This document shows positions 17,904-26,411 of a stretch of 64,000 nucleotides of DNA, in pieces. A program made the translations under genes and the position numbers. Origin of the DNA: Erythrobacteraceae bacterium E2-1 Yellow Sea. Its GTDB lineage: Bacteria > Pseudomonadota > Alphaproteobacteria > Sphingomonadales > Sphingomonadaceae. How positions within the stretch are numbered: the stretch's first letter is position 1; every line of letters begins with the position of its first letter. The notes under the pieces are model-generated. The model made no database searches and was not told where the DNA came from. It was given only the letters and a program-made list of their open reading frames with translations. The stretch is from the NCBI GenBank assembly GCA_014983025.1, contig JADCLP010000003.1, forward strand, positions 1-64,000. Reading direction: 5' to 3'.

Positions 17904-19201
17904 CGCCGATAACCCATGGGCAGCTGGCTTTCATCCAGATTGCGGTATCGGTCGCGCAGCCGTGTCTGGTGACTGGAAAGCGATTGTTCACGCCCGTCGA
18001 TAAACACCTTTACCGGCGCACTTGATAGTTCCAGCGGATCACCATCCCAGATCACAACATCACCCGCAGCGCCCGGTTTCAGCACACCAAACTTGCCGCC
18101 AAAACCGGCTATCTCGGCTGGAACCGAACTGATCGCGGCAAAGGCCTGCCCCCAGCTCAACCCCGTTGCCCCCGGTACTTTTTGCAGACCAACAAGATTG
18201 CCGGCAAATTGGGTTGCATATCTTGGCTGGTTGTCGGTTGCGCCATCCAGTGCGCCGATTGCGACTTTCACCCCTGCTTTCACCATGCGTCCGACATTGC
18301 TTTGTGTTGCGGCCAGCGCCTCAAAACTATCGGGCAGGTCGCTCATGGGATTGGTTATGACTGGGACACCAGCTGCGGCAATGTCTTCTGCAACCAGCCA
18401 TCCTTCGGCAACTTCAACCAGCACAAGGCGCAGTTTGGGATAGCTTTGCTTCAGGCGCAGGACCGCGCGAATATCAGACGCACGATTTACAGAGACATAT
18501 AACGCATGTTCGCCTGAAAGGACGGCAGAGACCGCTTGCGCATCTTCGCGCGACAGGTGCGAATCTTCAGCGTTACGGCGTCCAGATGCAATCTCGCGCC
18601 CTTCGCGCAGTGCGCTGGCTAGTTCGGCAAAGCTGGCTGTGCGGCTGCCACCGGCAATACGCGCGCCCCTTTCACCCAATGTTACCATCTGGAAAGCTCG
18701 GGGCTGGACCAGCATGTCTGGATCATCGCCCAGATCAACAATCGCACCCTGCCCCCCAAATATGGATTTTGCGGGGGAGGAATAGATGCTCGCCCGCGTC
18801 AATCCTGCCGCACGGCTGACTGCGACACGCTGGGATGCGGGGTTGAGGGCGGGAACAACATCCAGTGCCGCGCCAAAACGTGATGTCCCGGCAGCTGCAT
18901 CATTGCCTTCGCTGACGCCAGATACATCCCACAGGCCCAGAGATGTCATGGATGAAAATATGCCAGGCGTGACCCATTTGCCCTGCACATCAATCACGAT
19001 GTTCGTGTCGAATGATCCCGCATTGGCTTGCGGGCCGGCATAGGTGATCTTGCCATCGTCTACCACGACGACGCTATTTTCGACAGGCTCACTGCCATCA
19101 CCTGTCACCAGCGTGGCATTGATAATGACCATATCCTGTGCTGCGGCAGGGGTGGTGAGAGCCAAGAGCGCGGCGGGGGCAATCAGTGCGGCGCGGATCA
19201 T
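17900..19201 (-). CDS. Exported amidohydrolase-family protein lacking the usual metal-binding HxH
   Basis: 433 residues with a signal peptide (MIRAALIAPAALLALTTPAAAQ). The composite beta-sandwich domain of the amidohydrolase superfamily is seen at both ends (IINATLVTGDGSEPVENSVVVVDDGKITYAGP and KFGVLKPGAAGDVVIWDGDPLELSSAPVKVFIDGRE). The usual TPGxIDxHxH strand is replaced by VTPGIFSSMTSLGLWDV, so the first two metal ligands are missing. No other canonical His/Asp ligands are evident. It may be a non-catalytic partner of the linked gene, whose start overlaps this one's upstream end by 4 bases (19198-19201). The last 4 bases overlap the convergent hydrolase pseudogene. Confidence 0.82.
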   Translation of the reverse strand: MIRAALIAPAALLALTTPAAAQDMVIINATLVTGDGSEPVENSVVVVDDGKITYAGPQANAGSFDTNIVIDVQGKWVTPGIFSSMTSLGLWDVSGVSEGNDAAAGTSRFGAALDVVPALNPASQRVAVSRAAGLTRASIYSSPAKSIFGGQGAIVDLGDDPDMLVQPRAFQMVTLGERGARIAGGSRTASFAELASALREGREIASGRRNAEDSHLSREDAQAVSAVLSGEHALYVSVNRASDIRAVLRLKQSYPKLRLVLVEVAEGWLVAEDIAAAGVPVITNPMSDLPDSFEALAATQSNVGRMVKAGVKVAIGALDGATDNQPRYATQFAGNLVGLQKVPGATGLSWGQAFAAISSVPAEIAGFGGKFGVLKPGAAGDVVIWDGDPLELSSAPVKVFIDGREQSLSSHQTRLRDRYRNLDESQLPMGYRR

Positions 19202-20583
19202 TTTACATCTCCTTCGCCGGGCTGGCCCAGTTCAAAATCGCTGACCGGGCGATGTTTGGGATCACTTGAATCAAACATCAGCGCGCCATCAATCCAGACC
19301 TTTTCAGGCCGTGAATAGACCGATAGCGGATCCCCATTCCACAGCACCAGATCGGCCATCTTGCCGGTTTCCAGACTGCCCGTCATCGCATCGACACCCA
19401 TTGCCTTGGCCGCGTTCAGTGTCAGCCAACGGATCACCTCTGCATCGGCAATGTCGATTCCCATCCGCTTTCCCGCTGCCTGCGCCTTGGCAGCTTCCTG
19501 GTTCAGGCGTTGAATGCCATTGGCGTTGTCCGAATGGATGATCACGCAGGCGCCAGCTTTCTGCAGCAGGGCTGCATTTTCGGGAATGCCGTCATAACTT
19601 TCCATCTTGAAACCGGACCAATCGGCCCAGATGGCAGAGCAGACATCATTTTCGCGCAGCAGGTCGCCAATCTTGTATGCTTCCACCGCGTGGTGGAAGG
19701 CGGTGACGCGGTATCCCATCTCTTTCGCCATATCCATCACCAGCGCCATTTCATCGGCGCGATAGCAATGGTTGTGGACCAGGATTTCGCCCTTGAGCAC
19801 GCCGGCCAGAGTTTCCTTGGCCAGATCGCGATCAGGGTTTTCTTCAGCCAGATAAGCATGGGCATCCAGCCATGTCTGCCGGTTGACCGCGAAATTGCCC
19901 ATGCGGGTGGAAGGCATGCGCCCCTTCCCGCCATAAACGCGCTTGGGATTTTCACCGCAGGCCATCTTCATGCCATAAGGCGCGCCTGGAAATTTCATGC
20001 CCTGCACCGTACGGCTGGGCACATTCTTCAGCGTGGCGGAACGGCCGCCCATCAGATTGGCAGATCCTGGCAGTATTTGCAGTGCGGTAACCCCGCCATT
20101 GGCCAGCGCGCGGCTGAAGCCGGGGTCTTGTGGCCAGACCGAATGTTCCGCCCATACTTCTGGCGTCGTCGGGTCTGTCGCTTCGTTGCCGTCCGAATGT
20201 GCAGGCACAGAAGGCGTAGGGTAATCACCCAGATGTGAATGGACATCGATAATGCCAGGCGTCACGAATTTGCCTGTACCGTCGATCACCTGATAGCCTG
20301 TGGTTGGCAGGTTCAGGCCTACTGCTTCCACCTTGCCATCGGCAAACAGAACCGTGCCACCCGGGATGACGCCCCCTGCGCCATCATAAACAGTCGCGCC
20401 CACCAATGCTGTTGGTACGCCGGGATAGGGGCTGTAAGTTGATGGATAGGGCGTATCTGTCACCTGTGGGGCGGCAGTGGCAGAGGCGCTTTTTACCCCG
20501 GTCGTATCGCCATCTGCTGTACATGCGGCGAGCGCCAGCACGCCCCCTGCCAATGCAAGTGTGCGCGCGATCTTCAACGCCAT
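19198..20583 (-). CDS. Amidohydrolase-family lipoprotein with intact metal site
   Basis: 461 residues. The N-terminus MALKIARTLALAGGVLALAAC is a lipoprotein signal ending in a lipobox cysteine (Cys21), so the enzyme should be anchored outside the cytoplasm. The superfamily signature is complete: FVTPGIIDVHSHLGDYP (HxH), ILVHNHCYRADEM and TAFHHAVEAYK (His ligands), and IHSDNANG (Asp). The C-terminal KMADLVLWNGDPLSVYSRPEKVWIDG closes the sandwich domain. Members act on cyclic amides or peptides (imidazolonepropionase, prolidase-like). The peptide transporter gene just upstream on the same strand (17-base gap) suggests a role in handling extracellular peptides or related compounds. Confidence 0.88.
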   Translation of the reverse strand: MALKIARTLALAGGVLALAACTADGDTTGVKSASATAAPQVTDTPYPSTYSPYPGVPTALVGATVYDGAGGVIPGGTVLFADGKVEAVGLNLPTTGYQVIDGTGKFVTPGIIDVHSHLGDYPTPSVPAHSDGNEATDPTTPEVWAEHSVWPQDPGFSRALANGGVTALQILPGSANLMGGRSATLKNVPSRTVQGMKFPGAPYGMKMACGENPKRVYGGKGRMPSTRMGNFAVNRQTWLDAHAYLAEENPDRDLAKETLAGVLKGEILVHNHCYRADEMALVMDMAKEMGYRVTAFHHAVEAYKIGDLLRENDVCSAIWADWSGFKMESYDGIPENAALLQKAGACVIIHSDNANGIQRLNQEAAKAQAAGKRMGIDIADAEVIRWLTLNAAKAMGVDAMTGSLETGKMADLVLWNGDPLSVYSRPEKVWIDGALMFDSSDPKHRPVSDFELGQPGEGDVK

Positions 20584-20600
20584 ATTCTCTTGTTCTTTCC

Positions 20601-22226
20601 TCAGTTGGCGGGGCGGGTGGTCGGGTGCACACCGGCCTCTTGCGCCTCAAGCCCTGCTCCGGCAGCGCCTTCCAGATCGGAATCCTTCAACGTATCAAGA
20701 TGCATCCAGCGTTTCACAATCGGGCTGAGCAGCAGCACGACTGCACCCACACCAATCGCCACCCAGCCGATCTCATTATAGATCACCAGCACGGCATCCT
20801 TGCTCATCTCGCCACTTTCGCCGCCGGTTGCCTCGCCAATCTTGCCGGCCACGAAATTGCCGACCGCCGACATATAGAACCATGCACCCATAATCAGGCT
20901 GGCCATAAAGCCGGGGGCGAGGCGGTTCATTGCCGAAAGGCCAACCGGGCTCAGGCACAGTTCGCCAGTCGTGTGCAGGAAATAGATCAGGAAGACGAAC
21001 ATCACCGGTGTGGCGACTTCTGGTCCGACCGAGTTCGCGCCCCAGACAAAGACGAGGAAGCCGAGGCCAACCTGGAACAACGCCAATGCAAATTTTGCCG
21101 GGGCGGAGGGTTCAAGGCCGCGTTTCGCCAGCAATGCCCAGATCGCGGCAAAAACGGGTGCGAACAGGATGATGTAGATCGAATTGATCGACTGGAATAC
21201 CGAAGCCGGGACGTCACCGATCGAAACATAGCGATCCGTGTAGAGGTTAAGGCTGCCGCCTGCCTGTTCAAACAGGCCCCAGAACAGCGGGTTCAGAGCA
21301 ACGAGGAACAGGATCGCAAAAATCCGCTCGCGCTGTTCTTTCGGCAGTTTGATCGCCTGGAACAGGACATAGCCCAGCAATGCAATACCCGAAACAATCA
21401 GCAGTGTCTGGATCACATCGACATATTGGATCAGCGCCCACATCACCGCAACCGCACCAATACCAGCTGCATAAACGCCATATTCCTTGGCTTTGCTCAG
21501 TGGGGCAGGCGGTTCGCCCGCACCCAGCAGAACCTTCTTGCCCAGTACGAAGACGATCAGGCCCGCCAGCATGCCAATGCCTGCCAGGCCAAAGCCATAT
21601 TTCCAACCCAGCGTCTGGCCCAGATAACCGGCCAGGATCACGCCGAAGGTCGCACCGGCGTTAATGCCCATATAAAAGATGGTATAGGCACCATCGCGGC
21701 GCAAATCGGTGAGCGAATAAAGCTGCCCAACCATGACCGAGATATTCGCTTTCAGGAAGCCTGACCCCACAATGATCAAGGCCAGAGCGAACCAGAACAC
21801 ATTGATGGCTGCATCAGCCTGCCCGCCATCACCCTCTACCGCCATGAACAAGTGGCCCAGAGTCAGGATGATGCCGCCAAACAGCACCGCCTTGCGCTGG
21901 CCCAGATAGCGGTCGGCCGCCCAGCCGCCCAGCACTGGGGTGATGTAGACCAGACTGGTATAGGCGCCATAGATCAGGGTCGATTGCCCATCGTTGAAAA
22001 GCCAATGCTGCGTCAGGTAGAAAATCAGCAGGGCCCGCATGCCGTAATAGGAAAAACGTTCCCACATTTCGGCGAAAAACAGCATGTAGAGGCCTTTGGG
22101 GTGGCCCAGGAATTCCGGCTTGCGACTGGCGGCGATAAACCCGCCCACAGTCAGGAATGCGGCCAACGCCACCAGTGCAATGGCGGCGATCCAGTCCCCT
22201 TCATTCCACAAAGCCATCTCTTTCAT
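20601..22226 (-). CDS. POT/PTR2-family proton-coupled oligopeptide transporter
   Basis: 541 residues from the ATG at 22226, which follows a GGGGAG ribosome-binding site by 6 bases; the open frame reaches 22283. The POT signature ExxERFxYYG is present as FFAEMWERFSYYGMRALL, followed by GAYTSLVYITPVLGGWAADRYLGQRK (PTR2_1) and the second signature IFYMGINAGATFGVILAGYLGQ. About 14 hydrophobic helices are spread over the length. It imports di- and tripeptides with protons across the inner membrane. The two downstream amidohydrolase genes are on the same strand with gaps of 17 bases and an overlap, so the three probably form one operon for peptide use. Confidence 0.93.
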   Translation of the reverse strand: MKEMALWNEGDWIAAIALVALAAFLTVGGFIAASRKPEFLGHPKGLYMLFFAEMWERFSYYGMRALLIFYLTQHWLFNDGQSTLIYGAYTSLVYITPVLGGWAADRYLGQRKAVLFGGIILTLGHLFMAVEGDGGQADAAINVFWFALALIIVGSGFLKANISVMVGQLYSLTDLRRDGAYTIFYMGINAGATFGVILAGYLGQTLGWKYGFGLAGIGMLAGLIVFVLGKKVLLGAGEPPAPLSKAKEYGVYAAGIGAVAVMWALIQYVDVIQTLLIVSGIALLGYVLFQAIKLPKEQRERIFAILFLVALNPLFWGLFEQAGGSLNLYTDRYVSIGDVPASVFQSINSIYIILFAPVFAAIWALLAKRGLEPSAPAKFALALFQVGLGFLVFVWGANSVGPEVATPVMFVFLIYFLHTTGELCLSPVGLSAMNRLAPGFMASLIMGAWFYMSAVGNFVAGKIGEATGGESGEMSKDAVLVIYNEIGWVAIGVGAVVLLLSPIVKRWMHLDTLKDSDLEGAAGAGLEAQEAGVHPTTRPAN

Positions 22227-22414
22227 GCGGTGCTCCCCGAAAATCTCTGTGTCGCCTATGTGGCCAGCATAAACCGCGCACACTAACGCCTCAAACCCAT
22301 CTGTGAAGCTTTAGTTGCAGCCGTAACTGTCTTTTTTGCATCGGAAAATGCTTCGTCGCTGGCTTTATGCGCGTGGCTGTATTATATCACTGATGCACCT
22401 TTAAGAGAGATCTC

Positions 22415-22756
22415 ATGAGCCAGAGCCGCCCCGTTTACCTGAAATTGCGTGATCAGATCGCCGCCGCGATCATCGAGGGAACCTATGCCGAAGGGGCGAT
22501 GCTGCCTTCTGTTCGGGCTTTGGCGGCAGAACGTGGTGCCAATCCATTGACTGTGGCCAAAGCCTATCAGCAATTCCAGAATGATGGACTGGTAGAGGTG
22601 CAGCGCGGGGTGGGCATGTATGTGGTAAAAGGTGCCGCCGAACGTTTGCGCAGCGCAGAGCGAGACAATTTCCTGCGTGAAGAATGGCCTGAAATCCGTG
22701 CCAGAATGGATCGCCTGGGTATCGATTTTTCAGAACTTACTGAAAAATCTTGGTAA
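22415..22756 (+). CDS. Short GntR-family transcriptional regulator (YtrA type)
   Basis: 113 residues, ATG at 22415 behind AAGAGAGATCTC. The GntR winged helix fills residues 5-75: VYLKLRDQIAAAIIEGTYAEGAMLPSVRALAAERGANPLTVAKAYQQFQNDGLVEVQRGVGMYVV. Only about 38 residues follow, as in YtrA-type regulators that lack a large effector domain. These usually control ABC transporter or membrane genes. Here it is divergent from the peptide transporter (188 bases between starts), which makes that operon a plausible target. An A/T-rich 9-bp inverted repeat (22761-22769 and 22789-22797) follows the stop directly. Confidence 0.85.
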   Translation: MSQSRPVYLKLRDQIAAAIIEGTYAEGAMLPSVRALAAERGANPLTVAKAYQQFQNDGLVEVQRGVGMYVVKGAAERLRSAERDNFLREEWPEIRARMDRLGIDFSELTEKSW

Positions 22757-22941
22757 ATTTACAAATTTTGATCCGCCTCAAACTTGTAAAAATTTGTTAG
22801 CCAACAGGTTGCGATAAGTTTCAGCCTCTGGCAGTTTAATCTGGATAGTTAGCGGTGCATTCGGGTTGCAGCACTGCAGCGTCAGCCAAAGGGAAGGCCC
22901 CTGGGTATTCTGCTGCGCAGGGCCATGTTCGGGAGAACACA

Positions 22942-23223
22942 ATGATCAGGTCCGAGCTGCTACAGGCACTTCACAAGGATAATCCTGAATTGCGTGCCGA
23001 AGAGGTCGAACAGGTTGTCGACATCTTCTTTGATGAGATCACACAACGTCTGGCTGAAGGCGGCCGGGTGGAACTGCGTGGTTTCGGTGCCTTTTCCACG
23101 CGTGAACGGGAGGCCAGACAGGGCCGCAATCCGCGCACCGGGGAAACTGTGGATGTTCCGTCAAAACGCGTGCCTTATTTCAAGGCCGGTAAGGAAATGC
23201 GCCATCGCCTGAACGACGATTAA
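22942..23223 (+). CDS. ihfB: Integration host factor subunit beta
   Basis: 93 residues from ATG 22942 (GGGAG ribosome-binding site). The HU/IHF fold is complete: MIRSELLQALHKDNPELRA, IFFDEITQRLAEGGRVELRGFGAFSTREREARQGRNPRTGETVDVPSKRVPYFKAGKEMR. The GRNPRTGE..VP arm intercalates at its proline to bend DNA, and the glutamic/arginine pattern favours the beta subunit over HU. With IHF-alpha, encoded elsewhere, it bends DNA at specific sites for recombination, replication and transcription. It is a single gene here; rpsA, its common upstream neighbour in proteobacteria, is absent. The frame is open upstream to 22855, but the ribosome-binding site decides for 22942. Confidence 0.93.
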   Translation: MIRSELLQALHKDNPELRAEEVEQVVDIFFDEITQRLAEGGRVELRGFGAFSTREREARQGRNPRTGETVDVPSKRVPYFKAGKEMRHRLNDD

Positions 23224-23336
23224 GCATTCGTCACAGGCTGGCATTGGCGTGCCACTATTGAGCAATATTTTCTGAGCGCACCCCTTCGCTGCGCATTGCC
23301 GTATGATGCGCCTGCCGCTAGGGCAGCGCGCGATAT

Positions 23337-23421
23337 GCGGGTGTGGCGGAATGGTAGACGCCGGGGACTTAAAATCCCCTGTCCTTTGGACGTGCTGGTT
23401 CGAGTCCAGTCACCCGCACCA
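23337..23421 (+). tRNA. tRNA-Leu (anticodon TAA), CCA encoded
   Basis: An 85-base cloverleaf folds from GCGGGTG (23337-23343), paired with CACCCGC (23411-23417), then A and CCA at 23418-23421. The anticodon stem GGGGA/TCCCC encloses the loop CTTAAAA, giving anticodon TAA. The long variable arm (TGTCCTTTGGACG region) is the class II feature of leucine tRNA, and GGTTCGAGTCC is the T arm. It reads UUA codons, rare in high-GC genomes. It stands alone between ihfB and the PilZ gene. Confidence 0.96.
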
Positions 23422-23434
23422 GATTCGAGAACGC

Positions 23435-23457
23435 AGAACCATACAGGGGATGGTTCT
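23435..23457. terminator. Hairpin downstream of tRNA-Leu
   Basis: AGAACCAT (23435-23442) and ATGGTTCT (23450-23457) are perfect inverted arms around a 7-base loop, 13 bases after the tRNA CCA end. No T run follows, so it may serve 3' processing or Rho-dependent termination instead of acting as an intrinsic terminator. Confidence 0.4.
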
Positions 23458-23627
23458 GGCTCGTTACTCGCGTGCAATAGCGCAGGATTAGGGTTTCAAC
23501 AGAACCTTAAACATTCCCTCCGGTTAGCTACGTTTTAACACCTATCCCGCTAGGCACAGCCTGTTAGGTGCGGTGCAATATGTATGCCGTGTGGCTATAA
23601 ACAGGCCATGCAGGCGGGGGTTCACAT

Positions 23628-24254
23628 ATGGAACATACGGCATTCAGGCCGGATGCAGAGTTTGAGGCGGGGGGTGCGGCGGATTTGCGAGCCGCGCCGC
23701 GCTATACCCTGCTTATCCGTGCAGCGAAGCTGATTTGCGCACAGGGTGAATTTATCTGCGTTATCCGTGATGTGTCGACAACTGGTGTCAGTGTGCGCTT
23801 GTTTCATTCGCTGCCGAAATGCGATCAGATCGCGCTGGAGCTGCGCACGGGCGAGATTTACGAGATTGAGAAGCGTTGGGAAAAGCCAGGTGAGGCTGGC
23901 TTTGAGTTCAACGCACCTGTCGATGTGCAACGATTGGTCACCGAAGTGGGGCAATACCCAAAGAGAGGCCTGCGTCTGGGGATTGAGTTTCCCGTAATCA
24001 TCAAAACGCTGACACAGCGCAATTCGGCGATCATTAAGAATATCTCGCAGCAAGGCGCGCGCATTGAATGCGATACATTGCTGGCCATGGACCAGACGGT
24101 ACATATTGAAAGCGGTGATATGCGCGAAGTGCAGGCAAAGGTCCGTTGGCGGCGCAGCAGTGATTACGGGGTGGTGTTTGACGATACTTTCACACTGGGT
24201 GATTTTGCCAAACTGGCTGCCAGCCTGCAATGTCCGGCCTTATTGCAAGATTGA
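23628..24254 (+). CDS. Protein with two PilZ-type domains
   Basis: 208 residues. The first domain shows the c-di-GMP signature in the arrangement LRAAPRYTLLIRAAKLI (RxxxR, residues 20-36) and VIRDVSTTGVSVRLF (DxSxxG, about 45-59). A second, degenerate domain begins with KRGLRLGIEFPVIIKTL (about 112-128) and has IKNISQQGARIE (NxSxxG). Tandem PilZ proteins of about 200 residues are common in sphingomonads and are thought to read c-di-GMP or cell-envelope signals; the target is unknown. It is monocistronic and lies between tRNA-Leu and the FAD oxidoreductase gene, with 127 bases on the 3' side. Confidence 0.85.
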   Translation: MEHTAFRPDAEFEAGGAADLRAAPRYTLLIRAAKLICAQGEFICVIRDVSTTGVSVRLFHSLPKCDQIALELRTGEIYEIEKRWEKPGEAGFEFNAPVDVQRLVTEVGQYPKRGLRLGIEFPVIIKTLTQRNSAIIKNISQQGARIECDTLLAMDQTVHIESGDMREVQAKVRWRRSSDYGVVFDDTFTLGDFAKLAASLQCPALLQD

Positions 24255-24381
24255 ATGTGGGTATCACCCTGCCCGTTATTGAGCTGCAAAGGTCCAATTC
24301 TTAAGCCGTTTCCATTATCGTTAACTGGCTGCTAACCATTTTCCTTCACTCCCTGATCTTGCGATTTTTACGGGGGCATGA

Positions 24382-25959
24382 ATGGAACAGCGCGTGGCCG
24401 ATCAGCGTAATGGTGTGGTCGATGTCGATGTAGCGATCATCGGGGCGGGGCCTGCTGGCCTCACCGCAGGCTATCTGCTGACCAAACAGGGTAAATCCGT
24501 CGCGATCATAGAGAAAGACGCCACCTATGTTGGCGGGATCAGCCGTACGGTCGAATTTGAAGGTTATCGCTTCGACATTGGTGGCCACCGTTTCTTTTCG
24601 AAGAGCCAACAGGTGGTTGATCTGTGGAACGAGATCCTGCCCGATGATTTTATCCAGCGTCCGCGGATGAGCCGGATCTATTACGAAGGCAAATTCTATT
24701 CCTATCCTCTTCGCGCGTTTGAGGCGCTGTGGAACCTGGGCATCTGGCGTTCAACCCTGTGCATGGCCAGCTATCTCAAATACAAATTGTTCCCGATCAC
24801 GAATGTCAAAAGCTTCGAAGACTGGACCACCAACCAGTTCGGCAAGAAGCTCTATTCCATCTTCTTCAAGACCTATACCGAAAAGGTGTGGGGCATGCCG
24901 TGCAATGAAATGAGTGCGGACTGGGCAGCGCAGCGGATCAAGGGACTTTCACTGTGGAACGCGGTGATTGATGGGCTGAAGCGTTCGCTGGGGCTGAACA
25001 AACGGCCCAATGATGGGCAAGCGGTCAAGACCTTGCTCGAAACCTTCCGCTATCCCCGGCTTGGGCCGGGCATGATGTGGGAAGCTGCGCGGGACAAGAT
25101 TCTCGCGACCGGCCAAGGTCAGGTGCTGATGGGCCATGCGCTGCAACAGCTGGCAAGCGATGGCAAGGGCGGCTGGTCGATGACTGCCACAGGCCCGCAG
25201 GGTAATGTGCAGATCCGCGCTGCCCATGCCATTAGTTCTGCCCCTATGCGCGAATTGGCGCGGCGGCTGCATCCGCTGCCAGAAAGTACTTTGCAGGCCA
25301 ATCAGCTCAATTACCGTGATTTCCTGACTGTGGCACTGATGATCCGCTCGGAAGACCTGTTCCCCGATAACTGGATCTATATCCATGACAGCAAGGTGCA
25401 GGTTGGCCGCGTCCAGAACTTCCGCAGCTGGTCGCCCGAAATGGTGCCGGATGAAAATGTCGCTTGCGTAGGCTTGGAATATTTCTGCTTTGAAGGTGAC
25501 GGGCTGTGGTCGATGGCGGATGCGGATCTGGTCGATCTGGCCAAGCGTGAAATGGCGATCCTGGGCCTGGTTGATCCGGACAAGGTGATTGGTGGGGCCG
25601 TCGTTCGTCAGGAGAAGGCCTATCCCGTATATGACGAGGATTACGCTGCCAATGTGGATGCCATGCGGCGCGAGCTGGAGCAGAAGTTCCCCACGCTGCA
25701 TCTGGTTGGCCGCAACGGCATGCACCGTTATAACAATCAGGATCACGCCATGATGACCGCGATGCTGACGGTGGAGAATATTCTGGCGGGCGAACGCGTA
25801 TTTGACACCTGGTGTGTCAATGAAGATGCCGAATATCACGAGGCTGGCGATGAAGGTGATGAAACATCGCTGCCCAAACGTGATAATTTGAGCGCGGACC
25901 AGCAGGCGGCATTGCAATCGGTGCGTGATGTGCCGGAACGTGTCCGGAAATCGGCCTGA
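24382..25959 (+). CDS. FAD-dependent oxidoreductase of the UDP-galactopyranose mutase / protoporphyrinogen oxidase-like group
   Basis: 525 residues. The N-terminal dinucleotide fold VDVAIIGAGPAGLTAGYLLTKQGKSVAIIEKD (14-45) is followed by GGISRTVEFEGYRFDIGGHRFFSKSQQ, the second FAD contact of amine oxidase/UGM-like proteins. Near the C-terminus GRNGMHRYNNQDHAMMTAMLTVENIL is the last FAD-binding segment. No signal peptide is seen. The next two genes (GtrA-like and a GT-C membrane protein) follow closely on the same strand, which suggests a glycan or cell-surface job rather than heme synthesis. That is inferred from context, and the substrate is unknown. Confidence 0.82.
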   Translation: MEQRVADQRNGVVDVDVAIIGAGPAGLTAGYLLTKQGKSVAIIEKDATYVGGISRTVEFEGYRFDIGGHRFFSKSQQVVDLWNEILPDDFIQRPRMSRIYYEGKFYSYPLRAFEALWNLGIWRSTLCMASYLKYKLFPITNVKSFEDWTTNQFGKKLYSIFFKTYTEKVWGMPCNEMSADWAAQRIKGLSLWNAVIDGLKRSLGLNKRPNDGQAVKTLLETFRYPRLGPGMMWEAARDKILATGQGQVLMGHALQQLASDGKGGWSMTATGPQGNVQIRAAHAISSAPMRELARRLHPLPESTLQANQLNYRDFLTVALMIRSEDLFPDNWIYIHDSKVQVGRVQNFRSWSPEMVPDENVACVGLEYFCFEGDGLWSMADADLVDLAKREMAILGLVDPDKVIGGAVVRQEKAYPVYDEDYAANVDAMRRELEQKFPTLHLVGRNGMHRYNNQDHAMMTAMLTVENILAGERVFDTWCVNEDAEYHEAGDEGDETSLPKRDNLSADQQAALQSVRDVPERVRKSA

Positions 25960-25970
25960 TTGACCGGGCC

Positions 25971-26411
25971 ATGTTGTTGGGCGTTCAGGGGGGTGATGTG
26001 CGCATTTGGCTGAACCGTCTGCGGGATATGCGCTTCATCCGTTATTTTCTGGCCAGCGTTGGCGCGCTTGCTATCGATTTCGGCAGTTTCGTGGCGCTGA
26101 TGGGCGCTGGCATGAATGCCATGGCAGCTTCTGCGCTGGGATATACGCTGGGCATTATTGCCCATTGGCTGCTTTCAAGCCGCAAGGTCTTTCATGAAAC
26201 GGTGGCGCATGAAACCATGGCGCGGACAAGGCAAAAGGCGCTGTTCGTGATATCTGCACTGGTGGGTCTGGGGTTGACCACTGTGATCGTCGGCATTGGA
26301 TCGGGCAGCGGGATCGATCCGCGTCTGGCCAAGCTGGTTGCCATCGCAGTCAGCTTTGTAGTCACCTATGTTCTGCGCAGCAAAGTGGTTTTCCGCAGCG
26401 GGACCGAATGA
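25971..26411 (+). CDS. GtrA-family membrane protein
   Basis: 146 residues from ATG 25971; a GTG at 25998 (MRIWLNRLRDMRFIRYF) has a better placed G-rich ribosome-binding site and may be the true start. Four hydrophobic helices are visible: FLASVGALAIDFGSFVALMGAG, MAASALGYTLGIIAHWLL, ALFVISALVGLGLTTVIVGIG and LVAIAVSFVVTYVLRSKVVF. The pattern and the final YVLRSKVVFR match GtrA proteins, proposed flippases for polyprenyl-phosphate sugars in O-antigen or cell-wall glycosylation. It sits 11 bases after the FAD oxidoreductase gene and overlaps the next gene by 4 bases. Confidence 0.86.
   Translation: MLLGVQGGDVRIWLNRLRDMRFIRYFLASVGALAIDFGSFVALMGAGMNAMAASALGYTLGIIAHWLLSSRKVFHETVAHETMARTRQKALFVISALVGLGLTTVIVGIGSGSGIDPRLAKLVAIAVSFVVTYVLRSKVVFRSGTE

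Noticed and set aside
20406-21764. 452-residue plus-strand frame
   Set aside because: Lies antisense to the amidohydrolase and POT transporter genes, which have unmistakable motifs; composition (Gln, His, Arg) is that of a shadow frame.
22761-22797. A/T-rich 9-bp inverted repeat after the GntR gene as a terminator
   Set aside because: The 19-base loop and A/T-only arms give little stability and no T tract follows; could equally be a regulator site.
23337-23421. tRNA-Leu as attachment site of the island
   Set aside because: It is 18 kb from the integrase, has no integrase next to it and only core genes lie between, so it is not the island's target.
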